DNA from: an uncultured Roseburia sp.
GTDB taxonomy: Bacteria > Bacillota > Clostridia > Lachnospirales > Lachnospiraceae
Length of the DNA: 64,000 nucleotides
NCBI GenBank assembly: GCA_910577925.1
Contig: CAJTOI010000003.1
Coordinates: 124,001 to 188,000 of the forward strand
Reading direction: 5' to 3'
The translations under genes and the position numbers were made by a program. Positions within the stretch are counted from its first letter, which is position 1; each line of letters starts with the position of its first letter. This document shows positions 52,752 to 62,310 of this stretch, piece after piece. Under the pieces are notes generated by a model, which made no database searches, was not told where the DNA came from, and was given only the letters and a program-made list of their open reading frames with translations.

Positions 52752-53438
52752 ATGTCAAAACTGACAGAACTGCAGGAACGGATCGGCTATACGTTCCGGA
52801 GGGAAGGACTGCTGCGCCAGGCGCTTACACACAGTTCCTATGCGAATGAAAAACATATGAAAAAGCTCTCGGACAACGAACGGCTGGAATTTTTGGGAGA
52901 CGCGGTTTTAGAGGTGGTGTCCAGCGAGTTTCTCTATCAGAATTATCCGAAGCTGCCGGAGGGGGATCTGACGAAGCTGCGCGCCAGCATTGTCTGCGAA
53001 CCGACGCTTGCGCTGTGTACGAGAGAGCTTGCGTTAGGAGACTATCTGTATCTTGGCAGAGGGGAGGATCAGACCGGAGGAAGAAAAAGAAAATCCATCC
53101 TCTCCGATGCGCTTGAGGCGGTAATCGGTGCGATTTACCTCGACGGCGGATTTGCGCCCGCCAGAGAATTTGTGCGCCGTTTTATTCTGACGGATATTGA
53201 GCACAAAAAATTGTTCTATGACAGCAAAACCATCCTGCAGGAGGTGGTGCAGGGCAGTTATGCAGAGCCGCTGCACTATGTGCTGCTGGCGGAGGAAGGG
53301 CCGGACCACGACAAACAGTTCCGGATGCAGGCGTGCATCGGCGAGCGCGTGGTGGGGGAAGGACTCGGCCATACAAAGAAGGCGGCGGAGCAGGAGGCGG
53401 CCTACCAGGCGCTGCTCTTATTAAAACCACAGGTGTAA
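52752..53438 (+). CDS. rnc: Ribonuclease III
   Basis: 228 residues from the ATG after AGGAGGTTGCA; a longer in-frame reading upstream crosses the hairpin and is rejected. Catalytic motif ERLEFLGDAVLEVV and the second acidic motif DALEAVIGAIYLDGG are intact, with a C-terminal dsRNA-binding domain (GEGLGHTKKAAEQEAAYQAL). It cleaves double-stranded RNA in rRNA processing. smc follows after 13 bp, a conserved Firmicute arrangement. Confidence 0.96.
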   Translation: MSKLTELQERIGYTFRREGLLRQALTHSSYANEKHMKKLSDNERLEFLGDAVLEVVSSEFLYQNYPKLPEGDLTKLRASIVCEPTLALCTRELALGDYLYLGRGEDQTGGRKRKSILSDALEAVIGAIYLDGGFAPAREFVRRFILTDIEHKKLFYDSKTILQEVVQGSYAEPLHYVLLAEEGPDHDKQFRMQACIGERVVGEGLGHTKKAAEQEAAYQALLLLKPQV

Positions 53439-53451
53439 AAGCGAGGAAAGT

Positions 53452-56400
53452 ATGTATCTTAAGAGTATCGAAGTGCAGGGCTTTAAGTCCTTCGCCAACA
53501 AAATCACCTTTGAATTTCACAACGGCATTACCGGAATTGTGGGGCCGAACGGAAGCGGTAAGAGCAACGTGGCGGATGCGGTGCGCTGGGTGCTCGGAGA
53601 GCAGAGTGCAAAGCAGCTTCGCGGGGCCAGCATGCAGGATGTCATTTTTGCGGGAACCGAGAACCGGAAGCCGTTGAGCTACGCCTACGTGGCGATTACG
53701 ATGGACAATGCGGACCACCAGCTTGCGATTGATTTTGAGGAGGTGACGGTTGCCAGACGTGTATACCGGTCCGGTGAGAGCGAATATCTGATTAACGGCA
53801 GTCCCTGCCGTCTGAAAGACGTGACGGAGCTTTTTTACGATACGGGTATCGGAAAAGAGGGCTATTCCATTATCGGACAGGGACAGATCGAGCGCATCTT
53901 AAGCGGTAAGCCGGAGGAGCGGCGCGAGCTGTTCGACGAGGCGGCCGGGATTGTCAAATACAAAAAGCGCAAGGCCACCGCACAGAAAAAGTTAGAGAGC
54001 GAGCGGGAGAACCTTGTGCGTGTCAACGATATTTTAGCCGAGCTCGAGCGCCAGGTGGGACCGCTTGAGCGCCAGGCGGAAAAAGCCCGTGTTTATCTCA
54101 AGAAAAAAGAAGAATTAAAGACGTATGATGTGAATATGTTCCTTATGGAAGCGGAACACATCGAACAGGAGCTTTCCGGTGTGCAGGAAAAGTACCGGAT
54201 TGCGGACGCGCAGCAAAAAGAGGCGAATGATTCCTATGAGAGGATCAAGTCCGATTACGAAAAAACGGAACAGGATATGGCGGCGATGGATGAGAAGATC
54301 GAATCCATCCGGGAGAATCTTGGCAGTACGACGGTTATGAAGGGCAAGCTCGAGGGGCAGATTAATGTGTTAAACGAGCAGATCCATTCGGCCGAAATGA
54401 CAGACGAGCATCTGCAGAGCCGCCTTGATTCCATCGACAGGGAAAAGCAGGAACGCCTCGGGCAGAAAGCGGCCTATGATGCGCAGAAGGAAAGCCTTGA
54501 CGCAAAGCTTGCACAGGCAGGGCAGCGCAGGAGAGAGGCCGAGGATGCACTGCGCCGTCTCCAGGAGGAGATTGCCCGATGCACCGACGGCATTGAGCAG
54601 GGCAAAAACGAAATTATTGAACTTTTGAATAAAAATGCTTCCGTCAAGGCAAGACAGCAGCGGTATGACACCATGCTTGAGCAGGTTAATATCCGCAAGG
54701 CTCAGCTGACGCAGCGGCTGCTTGCGCGCAAGACGGAGGAAGCCGATTTAGAGACGGTGCTGACGGATTACCAGCGTGAACTTGACGCCGTGAATGCGCA
54801 GATATCGGAGAGCCGGAAGCAGGCGGCCGAGATGGAAGAGCAGAGCAGAGACTGGAAGCGCAAATCCGCGGAGACCAATCAGAAGCTCGAACAGGCGGTG
54901 GCAAAATACCACAGAGACCAGTCAAGGCTCGAATCCCTGCGGAATATCGCCGAGCGTTATGACGGCTACGGGAACAGCATCCGCCGCGTGATGGAGCAGA
55001 AATCATCCAACCGGGGGCTGCTGGGCGTGGTTTCCGATTTGATTCAGGTGGAAAAGAAGTATGAGGTTGCGATCGAGACGGCGCTGGGCGGAAATATTCA
55101 GAACATCGTGACGGAGGATGAGGAGACCGCCAAGCGGATGATTTCCTATCTGAAAGAAAACCGGTTCGGAAGAGCGACCTTTCTCCCGCTGACCAGTGTG
55201 GATGGGCGCGGAAATTTCAAAAATACGGACGCGCTTAAGGAGCCGGGGGTCATCGGCCTTGCGAGTACGCTGGTAAAAACAGACGCGAAATATGAGGGCG
55301 TGACGGCGTACCTCTTAGGGCGCGTGATCGTGACCGAACATATCGATTATGCGATACGGCTTGCGCGCAAAAACCGCTACTCCCTGCATATCGTGACGCT
55401 CGAGGGCGAATATCTGTCCCCGGGCGGTTCCATGACGGGAGGAGCCTTTAAAAACAGCAGCAATCTTCTGGCCAGAAAGCGGGAGATCGAGGAGCTTGAG
55501 CGTCAGGTGACAGACCTGGAAAAGGAGATTTCCGGGCACAGAAACCGGCTTGAGGATATCAAGACGGCGCGGAGTCTGCTGCAGGAGGAAATCGAGGCGA
55601 ACAAGGCGGCGCTGCAGGAGCAGTTTATTCTCCAGAACACGGCGAAACTGAATGTAGAGCGCGCCACGGAGCAGAAAAACGAGAGCGAGAGCGTATACGC
55701 CGGCTTACAGACCGAGAACCGGGAGATTGAGAATCAGCTTCGGGAGATCGGTGCGAACAAGGAGCGTATTTTAGAGGAAATCGAGGCCGCAAAGCAGCGC
55801 CAGGCGCAGATTGAGGCGGAGAGCAGCAGCTTTCAGGCCGTTCTCGACGAAAATGCGGGCAGGGAGGAAGCGGCTGCAAAAGCGGTTTCCGACGTGCAGT
55901 TAGAGGAGGCGGCCATCCGTCAGAAGGCAGGGTTCGTGCTTGAGAATCTCGAGCGTGTGACGGGGGAGATCCGGCGCTACGAGCAGGAGCGGGAAACGTT
56001 TGTGAGCGATGCAAAGAGCGCAAAAGAGGATGCCGAGCGGAAGCGGCGGGATATCGAGGAGATTAAAAAGACGCTTCTGGCCTCCGACGATACCGCCGTG
56101 AGACTGGAGCGGGAATTAAAGGAGCATATCGCCCGCCGGGAAGAACTGTCTGCCGCGTACAAGGGGTTTTTCGAGAAGCGGGAGGAGATCTCCAAGCAGC
56201 TGTCGGAGCTTGACAAAGAGATTTTCCGACTGAACAGTCAGAGAGAAAAGCTTGAGGAGGCCTCGGAGCATCAGAGCAATTATATGTGGGAGGAATACGA
56301 GCTGACGCTTCACGCTGCGATGGAGCTGCGCAGCGCGGAGTATGACGATTTGCCGGCGATAAAGAAACTGATTGCGGCGGTCAAAGACGAGATCCGGGGT

Positions 56401-57012
56401 CTCGGCGACGTCAATGTCAATTCGATCGAGGACTACAGAGAGGTTTCCGAGCGCTACGAGTTTTTAAAGACGCAGCACGATGATCTGGTCGAGGCGGAGA
56501 ACACGCTGCTCGGCATTATCGAGGAGCTTGACACGGGGATGCGCAGACAGTTCATGGAAAAGTTCGCGGAGATACAAAAGGAGTTTGACAAGGTGTTTAA
56601 GGAGCTTTTCGGAGGCGGCAAGGGAACCTTAGAGCTGGTGGAAGACGAGGATATCTTAGAGTGCGGCATCCGCATTATCGCCCAGCCGCCCGGAAAGAAG
56701 CTGCAGAATATGATGCAGATGTCCGGCGGGGAGAAGGCGCTGACGGCGATCGCGCTGCTGTTTGCGATCCAGAACTTAAAACCGTCGCCGTTTTGTCTGT
56801 TAGACGAGATTGAAGCGGCGCTTGACGATTCCAACGTGGGGCGTTTTGCAAAATATTTACATAAGCTTACACAGAACACGCAGTTTATCGTTATCACGCA
56901 CCGGCGCGGCACGATGGCGGCGGCAGACCGCCTGTACGGAATCACAATGCAGGAAAAGGGAGTGTCTACCCTTGTGTCTGTCAATCTGATTGAGGACGAT
57001 TTGGATAAGTAG
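53452..57012 (+). CDS. smc: Chromosome segregation protein SMC
   Basis: 1186 residues. The N-terminal head has MYLKSIEVQGFKSFANK and Walker A GPNGSGKSN (31-39). Long coiled coils flank a hinge (about 510-680). The C-terminal head has signature MSGGEKALTAIALLFA and Walker B FCLLDEIEAALDDSN. It forms the condensin ring with ScpA and ScpB, which are not in this window. ftsY follows after 15 bp. Confidence 0.97.
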   Translation: MYLKSIEVQGFKSFANKITFEFHNGITGIVGPNGSGKSNVADAVRWVLGEQSAKQLRGASMQDVIFAGTENRKPLSYAYVAITMDNADHQLAIDFEEVTVARRVYRSGESEYLINGSPCRLKDVTELFYDTGIGKEGYSIIGQGQIERILSGKPEERRELFDEAAGIVKYKKRKATAQKKLESERENLVRVNDILAELERQVGPLERQAEKARVYLKKKEELKTYDVNMFLMEAEHIEQELSGVQEKYRIADAQQKEANDSYERIKSDYEKTEQDMAAMDEKIESIRENLGSTTVMKGKLEGQINVLNEQIHSAEMTDEHLQSRLDSIDREKQERLGQKAAYDAQKESLDAKLAQAGQRRREAEDALRRLQEEIARCTDGIEQGKNEIIELLNKNASVKARQQRYDTMLEQVNIRKAQLTQRLLARKTEEADLETVLTDYQRELDAVNAQISESRKQAAEMEEQSRDWKRKSAETNQKLEQAVAKYHRDQSRLESLRNIAERYDGYGNSIRRVMEQKSSNRGLLGVVSDLIQVEKKYEVAIETALGGNIQNIVTEDEETAKRMISYLKENRFGRATFLPLTSVDGRGNFKNTDALKEPGVIGLASTLVKTDAKYEGVTAYLLGRVIVTEHIDYAIRLARKNRYSLHIVTLEGEYLSPGGSMTGGAFKNSSNLLARKREIEELERQVTDLEKEISGHRNRLEDIKTARSLLQEEIEANKAALQEQFILQNTAKLNVERATEQKNESESVYAGLQTENREIENQLREIGANKERILEEIEAAKQRQAQIEAESSSFQAVLDENAGREEAAAKAVSDVQLEEAAIRQKAGFVLENLERVTGEIRRYEQERETFVSDAKSAKEDAERKRRDIEEIKKTLLASDDTAVRLERELKEHIARREELSAAYKGFFEKREEISKQLSELDKEIFRLNSQREKLEEASEHQSNYMWEEYELTLHAAMELRSAEYDDLPAIKKLIAAVKDEIRGLGDVNVNSIEDYREVSERYEFLKTQHDDLVEAENTLLGIIEELDTGMRRQFMEKFAEIQKEFDKVFKELFGGGKGTLELVEDEDILECGIRIIAQPPGKKLQNMMQMSGGEKALTAIALLFAIQNLKPSPFCLLDEIEAALDDSNVGRFAKYLHKLTQNTQFIVITHRRGTMAAADRLYGITMQEKGVSTLVSVNLIEDDLDK

Positions 57013-57027
57013 ACGGGAGGAATTTTT

Positions 57028-57963
57028 ATGGGTGAGGAGAAACAGGGCTTTTGGAGCCGTCTGGTGTCGGGCCTGACAAAGACCAGAGATAATATCGTAT
57101 CGGGATTTGATTCCATTTTTAACGGATTTTCGAGTATTGACGATGATTTCTATGAGGAGATCGAGGAGATTCTCATCATGGGGGATATCGGGGTGAATGC
57201 CACGGAGTCGATTATGGAGAGCCTCAGGCAGAAGGTAAAGGAAAATCGTATCAAGGAGCCGTCGGCGTGCAAGGAACTGCTGATTCACAGCATCAAAGAG
57301 CAGATGGATGTGGGGGAGACTGCATATCGCTTTGAGCAGGAAAAGTCGGTCGTGCTGATTATCGGGGTCAACGGCGTAGGGAAGACGACCTCCGTCGGCA
57401 AGCTTGCGGGCAAGCTCAAAGATCAGGGAAAGCGCGTGGTACTGGCGGCGGCGGACACGTTTCGGGCGGCGGCGGGAAGCCAGCTTGCCGAGTGGGCGAA
57501 CCGGGCCGGCGTGGAAATGATCGGGGGACAGGAGGGCGCGGATCCCGCGGCCGTGGTGTACGATGCGGTGGCGGCGGCGAAGGCCAGAAACGCCGACGTC
57601 CTGCTCTGCGATACGGCAGGGCGGCTTCACAATAAGAAAAATCTGATGGAGGAGCTCAAAAAGATCAACCGTATTCTCGAGAAGGAGTACCCGGATGCAT
57701 ACCGGGAGACTTTGGTGGTCTTAGATGCCACGACCGGTCAGAATGCGTTAAATCAGGCGCGGCAGTTTTCCGAAGCCGCGGAGATTACCGGGATTATTCT
57801 CACGAAGATGGACGGGACGGCAAAGGGCGGAATTGCGGTTGCAATTCACTCGGAGCTGGGCATCCCCGTGAAATATATCGGTGTGGGGGAGACCATCGAA
57901 GATCTGCAGAAGTTTGATTCGAATCAGTTTGTGAATGCGCTGTTTGACGTGCAGGAGGCGTAA
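57028..57963 (+). CDS. ftsY: Signal recognition particle receptor FtsY
   Basis: 311 residues, with a short N-terminal region rather than the long acidic A domain. NG-domain GTPase motifs are GVNGVGKTTSVGKLAG (G1), DTFRAAAGSQLAEW, DTAGRLHNKKNLM (G3) and TKMDGTAKGG (G4). It docks ribosome-SRP complexes at the membrane. Its partner ffh lies 4.3 kb downstream. Confidence 0.97.
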   Translation: MGEEKQGFWSRLVSGLTKTRDNIVSGFDSIFNGFSSIDDDFYEEIEEILIMGDIGVNATESIMESLRQKVKENRIKEPSACKELLIHSIKEQMDVGETAYRFEQEKSVVLIIGVNGVGKTTSVGKLAGKLKDQGKRVVLAAADTFRAAAGSQLAEWANRAGVEMIGGQEGADPAAVVYDAVAAAKARNADVLLCDTAGRLHNKKNLMEELKKINRILEKEYPDAYRETLVVLDATTGQNALNQARQFSEAAEITGIILTKMDGTAKGGIAVAIHSELGIPVKYIGVGETIEDLQKFDSNQFVNALFDVQEA

Positions 57964-57965
57964 AA

Positions 57966-59189
57966 ATGGAGAGAGAAATGCTGACATTAGACAAATTTGA
58001 GGAGGCGAGCGAGAGAGTGCGGGAAGTCACTCTCGAGACAAAGCTGATTTACAGTGATTACCTGAGTGAACAGACCGGAAACAAGGTGTACTTAAAGCCG
58101 GAGAATATGCAGTTTACCGGGGCGTATAAGGTGCGCGGCGCCTACTATAAGATCAGCACGCTGACGGAGGAGGAGCGCGCCCGCGGGCTGATTACGGCTT
58201 CGGCCGGAAATCATGCGCAGGGGGTGGCCTACGCGGCGAAATGCTTCGGATGCAAGGCCGTGATCGTGATGCCGACGACGACGCCGCTGATCAAGGTCAA
58301 CCGCACGAAGAGCTACGGCGCGCAGGTCGTGCTCTGCGGGGACGTCTATGACGAGGCCTGCCAGAAAGCATATGAGCTGGCGGAGAAGGAGGGGTATACC
58401 TTTATCCACCCGTTTGACGATCCCGCGGTTGCGACCGGTCAGGGAACCATCGCGATGGAGATTTTCAAGGAGCTGCCGCTTGTGGAATACATACTCGTGC
58501 CGATTGGCGGCGGCGGTCTTGCGACCGGCGTGTCAACGTTGGCGAAGCTTCTGAACCCGAAGATTAAAGTCATCGGCGTGGAGCCGGCAGGGGCAAACTG
58601 CATGCAGGCGTCCTTTGCGGCGGGAAAGGTCGTCACGCTGCCGGGCGTCAGCACGATTGCGGACGGAACCGCAGTCAAGACACCGGGAAGCCGGATTTTT
58701 CCGTATATCCAGAAAAATCTTGACGACATCATCACGGTCACGGACGACGAGCTGATCGCGGCGTTTCTCGATATGGTGGAAAATCATAAGATCGTCGTGG
58801 AAAATTCGGGTCTTCTGACTGTGGCGGCGTTAAAGCATCTGGATGTCTCGGATAAGCGTGTGGCAGCGATTTTAAGCGGCGGCAATATGGATGTGATTAC
58901 GATGTCGTCTGTGGTGCAGCAGGGGCTGATTCTGCGCGACCGCATTTTTACCGTGTCCGTGCTGCTGCCGGATAAGCCGGGTGAGCTCACGAAGGTTTCC
59001 GCGGCGATTGCGAAGGAGCAGGGAAATGTCATCAAGCTGGAGCACAACCAGTTTGTGTCGACAAACCGGAACGCGGCGGTAGAACTGCGCATCACACTGG
59101 AGTGCTTCGGGACGGAGCACAAAAAGCAGATTATGAAAGCACTCGAGAAAAAGGAGTATCAGCCCAAGTTGGTGCGAACGAGCCTTTAG
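57966..59189 (+). CDS. ilvA: Threonine ammonia-lyase (threonine dehydratase)
   Basis: 407 residues. PLP lysine in FTGAYKVRGAYYK, the glycine-rich phosphate loop PIGGGGLATG, and a C-terminal ACT-like domain of about 80 residues (FTVSVLLPDKPGELTKVSAA). It converts threonine to 2-oxobutanoate for isoleucine synthesis or catabolism. The length and single ACT domain fit the shorter, catabolic-type enzyme. It begins two bases after ftsY, so it shares its transcript. Confidence 0.92.
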   Translation: MEREMLTLDKFEEASERVREVTLETKLIYSDYLSEQTGNKVYLKPENMQFTGAYKVRGAYYKISTLTEEERARGLITASAGNHAQGVAYAAKCFGCKAVIVMPTTTPLIKVNRTKSYGAQVVLCGDVYDEACQKAYELAEKEGYTFIHPFDDPAVATGQGTIAMEIFKELPLVEYILVPIGGGGLATGVSTLAKLLNPKIKVIGVEPAGANCMQASFAAGKVVTLPGVSTIADGTAVKTPGSRIFPYIQKNLDDIITVTDDELIAAFLDMVENHKIVVENSGLLTVAALKHLDVSDKRVAAILSGGNMDVITMSSVVQQGLILRDRIFTVSVLLPDKPGELTKVSAAIAKEQGNVIKLEHNQFVSTNRNAAVELRITLECFGTEHKKQIMKALEKKEYQPKLVRTSL

Positions 59190-59214
59190 GCAGGATGATA
59201 CAGGAGGAAAAGAG

Positions 59215-60591
59215 ATGGAGTTAATCAAAAGATTTTTCGAGCCCGTGGATATGACGGAGGGCAGCCCATGGCAGAAAATCGTGCTTTTTACGGTTCCGAT
59301 GCTGGCCGGAAACATTGCGCAGCAGCTCTACAATACGGTGGACAGTGTCGTGGTCGGCAATTACGTCGGGGATAACGCGCTTGCGGCGGTCGGAAGCGCG
59401 GGCCCGATTTTAAATCTGCTGATCGTTCTGTTTGTCGGAATCAGTGTGGGCGCCGGGATTATGGTGTCTCAGTATTTCGGCGCGAGAAACAGAGAAGAAC
59501 TCTCGACCACCATCGGCAACTGCATTACGCTCACGGGAATTGCGACCGTGTTTGTGATGGTGGCGGCATCCCTTGCGGCGCGGCCGCTGCTGGAGCTGCT
59601 GGACACGCCCGAGTCGATTATCGGCTGGTGCCATTCTTATCTGCTGATTTTGTTTATCGGGGTTGCAGGTCTGGCATTCTACAATATTTTAAGCGGAATT
59701 TTGAGAGGGCTCGGAGATTCCATGTCGGCGCTTGCCTACCTTCTGGTATCGACGCTTCTCAATATCGCGCTCGATATCTTATTTGTGGCCGGACTCGGCA
59801 TGGGCGTAAACGGCGTGGCGCTTGCGACGGTAATCGCGCAGACGGTTTCCGCGGCGCTGTGTCTGTTTAAACTGCTGCGCATGCGCGATATTTTTGATCT
59901 GAAAACGGAGCACTTAAAGCTTAAGAAACACCATACGATGAATATCGTCCGTCTGGGACTGCCGTCCGGCATCACGCAGGCGATTCTCTCTATGGCGATG
60001 ATTGTGGTGCAGTCGCTGACAAACAGTTTCGGGGAAATGTTTATCGCCGCGAATGTGATTATCATGCGTGTGGACGGATTCGCGATGATGCCGAATTTCT
60101 CCTTCGGGACGGCGATGACGACCTATGCGGGGCAGAATGTGGGCGCGGGAGCGCTTGACCGTGTGGAGAAAGGCGCGAAGCAGGGTACCCTGATTGCGAT
60201 GGGGACTTCCACCGTGATTACCGCGCTGATCCTGATTTTCGGAAAAGGGCTGATGGGGATCTTTACGAAGACCACGGAGCTTGTGGATTTGAGCCGTGAG
60301 CTGATGGGGATTCTCGCGGTCGGCTATATCGCGATGGCGGTCACGCAGAGTCTGTCGGGCGTGATGCGCGGCGCGGGCGACACGATGACGCCGATGTGGA
60401 TTTCGATTGTCACGACAATTATCGTGCGCGTGCCGATCGCGTACGGAATCGCGTACCTGACACGGACTCCGGAACTGCCGAACGGCAGACAGGAGTGTAT
60501 CGTGATCTCACTGCTGATTTCGTGGCTGTTCGGAGCGATTGTGACCTTTCTGTTTTATCGGAGAGGAAAGTGGAAGAGCAAGGCAGTCTGA
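59215..60591 (+). CDS. MATE family efflux transporter
   Basis: 458 residues with twelve hydrophobic helices. The typical MATE features are VPMLAGNIAQQLYNTVDSVVV, GAGIMVSQYFGARN, and in the second half AMTTYAGQNVGAGALDR. It exports drugs or metabolites with Na+ or H+. It lies between ilvA and the sensor kinase gene. Confidence 0.93.
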   Translation: MELIKRFFEPVDMTEGSPWQKIVLFTVPMLAGNIAQQLYNTVDSVVVGNYVGDNALAAVGSAGPILNLLIVLFVGISVGAGIMVSQYFGARNREELSTTIGNCITLTGIATVFVMVAASLAARPLLELLDTPESIIGWCHSYLLILFIGVAGLAFYNILSGILRGLGDSMSALAYLLVSTLLNIALDILFVAGLGMGVNGVALATVIAQTVSAALCLFKLLRMRDIFDLKTEHLKLKKHHTMNIVRLGLPSGITQAILSMAMIVVQSLTNSFGEMFIAANVIIMRVDGFAMMPNFSFGTAMTTYAGQNVGAGALDRVEKGAKQGTLIAMGTSTVITALILIFGKGLMGIFTKTTELVDLSRELMGILAVGYIAMAVTQSLSGVMRGAGDTMTPMWISIVTTIIVRVPIAYGIAYLTRTPELPNGRQECIVISLLISWLFGAIVTFLFYRRGKWKSKAV

Positions 60592-60627
60592 GGACGGAGC
60601 TGTGTGGATGCAGGGAGGACAAACAAG

Positions 60628-61923
60628 ATGACAATACTCAGGGATTTATCCATGCTGTGGTCACTGTTTCATATACTGATTCTTTTTATGCTGCTGTATC
60701 GTTCCCGTTATTCCCGGAAGAAGACTTTTATTCTTACGGGAATCACAATGGGACTTTTGATTTTTGTGAATGTGGCGGGGCTATCTCTTTACGGCGCCGG
60801 GGTGATGGGAAAGGTTTTCATACTGACCTGCACGCTGCCGAGTCTGCTGTTTTTCTGGTTTGTCTCAAAAGACAGAAACGGGCGGTTTTTCTTTACGTTC
60901 TGCACGGCGGACACAGTTGCGCTGTGGATTATCGCGGTGACAAATGTGGTGGATTTCTATTTCGGAGGAGAGCAGTATGTCCTGATGTTTGTCGGCAGGC
61001 TGGTGTTATTTCCGCTGTTGGAATGGGCGGCGGTTCGTTACCTGCGAAAACCCTATCTGGAACTTCAGGAGGAGGTGCCGGACGGATGGGGCATCTTTGC
61101 AGGCATGACGGCGCTTTATTATATCCTGCTTGCCGTGATGTCAAATTTTCCCGTGATCATTACCGGAAGGCCGCAGGAACTTCCGGCTTTTCTGCTGATA
61201 CTTGTATTGATGCCCATGACCTATGCGATCATTTTTTCGGCGCTGTACAAACAGCTTTTACTTTTCCGAAAGCAGCAGAGCGAGCGCAGCCTGCAGGAGC
61301 AGAAGCTCACACTCGAGGCACAGATTGACAATCAGCAGCGCGTGCGGCGGATGAAGCATGATATGAAGGGACATACACTCACGCTCTCGGGGCTGCTTGC
61401 CGCCGGGAAAGTCGAGGAGGCGCAGAATTACTTAAAAGGCGTGGAAACTGAGATGGATACCCTGCCGAGGCTGTACAGCGTCAATCCCTACATCAATGCG
61501 GTACTGGTCCGGTATGATCAGATATTCCGGGAGATGGGGGCGGAGTGCAGTATGGAGATACAGGTGGGGGAGGAAGCGCTTCCGTATATGGAGCTGTGTC
61601 AGATTCTCTCGAACGGGCTGGAAAATGCCCGCAATGCCGTAAGAGAGCTGAAATCAAATGAGAGAAAACTGTCTGTGCAGATGAAATACAGCAAGTCGTA
61701 TCTGCTGCTTCGAATCCGCAACCGCTGCCGCAGGGATCTGAAAGTGGAAAAGGGAACAATTCCCGCCACAGAGAAGGAAGGGCGGGATCACGGGTTCGGC
61801 CTTAAGACAATCCAGGAGATGGCAAAACGGCTTGACGGCGAGATGTTCTGCTATACGGAGGGAGGCGAGTTTGTCCTCGATGTGATGGTGCGCGGGAGCG
61901 GGGTGTCAAGAAAAAATACTTGA
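60628..61923 (+). CDS. GHKL sensor histidine kinase, apparently orphan
   Basis: 431 residues from the ATG after GGGAGGACAAACAAG. Six or so membrane helices in the first 205 residues, then the AgrC/ComD-like phospho-histidine motif RRMKHDMKGHTLTLSGLL, an N-box-like LSNGLENARNAV and GFGLKTIQEMAKRL. Its profile is that of quorum-type peptide-sensing kinases, but no LytTR regulator or peptide gene lies next to it. Its stop codon overlaps the ylxM promoter. Confidence 0.87.
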   Translation: MTILRDLSMLWSLFHILILFMLLYRSRYSRKKTFILTGITMGLLIFVNVAGLSLYGAGVMGKVFILTCTLPSLLFFWFVSKDRNGRFFFTFCTADTVALWIIAVTNVVDFYFGGEQYVLMFVGRLVLFPLLEWAAVRYLRKPYLELQEEVPDGWGIFAGMTALYYILLAVMSNFPVIITGRPQELPAFLLILVLMPMTYAIIFSALYKQLLLFRKQQSERSLQEQKLTLEAQIDNQQRVRRMKHDMKGHTLTLSGLLAAGKVEEAQNYLKGVETEMDTLPRLYSVNPYINAVLVRYDQIFREMGAECSMEIQVGEEALPYMELCQILSNGLENARNAVRELKSNERKLSVQMKYSKSYLLLRIRNRCRRDLKVEKGTIPATEKEGRDHGFGLKTIQEMAKRLDGEMFCYTEGGEFVLDVMVRGSGVSRKNT

Positions 61924-61948
61924 CACCCGGTTTGTCCTGTGATATTCT
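61901..61948 (+). promoter_or_regulatory. ylxM-ffh-rpsP promoter embedded in a hairpin
   Basis: A perfect 10-bp inverted repeat (GGGTGTCAAG at 61901-61910, CTTGACACCC at 61919-61928) contains TTGACA (61920-61925) in its second arm. TATTCT (61943-61948) lies 17 bp on. The -35 overlaps the kinase stop codon. Confidence 0.65.
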
Positions 61949-61965
61949 ACTCAAGGTGATTGCTT

Positions 61966-62310
61966 ATGGAAGAAAAAATCGAGCAGACATACCTGTATGA
62001 TTTTTACGGGGAGCTGCTGAACGAGCATCAGAGAAGGATCTACGAGGACTTTGTGTGCAACGATCTGTCGCTTGCGGAGATTGCGGAACAGGAGGGCATC
62101 AGCAGGCAGGGAGTTCACGATATGGTGCGGCGCTGCACGAGGACGCTTGAGAGCTACGAGTCAAAGCTGCATCTGGTCTCCCGTTTTCTGTCGACGAGGC
62201 AGAAAGTTATGCGCATCAGCGAACTGGCGCAGGGCTTCCGGAAGGAGCAGGAGGCTGCGGTTATGGAAGAAATCCAACGGATTTCCAATCAGATATTAGA
62301 GGAGTTATAG
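61966..62310 (+). CDS. ylxM: YlxM/p13 family DNA-binding protein
   Basis: 114 residues from the ATG at 61966. A sigma-70 region 4-like helix-turn-helix is visible (DLSLAEIAEQEGISRQGVHD). YlxM binds the SRP complex or influences ffh expression. Its stop touches the ffh start, so they are coupled. Confidence 0.93.
   Translation: MEEKIEQTYLYDFYGELLNEHQRRIYEDFVCNDLSLAEIAEQEGISRQGVHDMVRRCTRTLESYESKLHLVSRFLSTRQKVMRISELAQGFRKEQEAAVMEEIQRISNQILEEL

Noticed and set aside
60396..61328. 310-residue plus-strand ORF across the MATE and kinase genes
   Set aside because: It overlaps two well-supported genes in another frame and has Cys/Arg-rich shadow composition.
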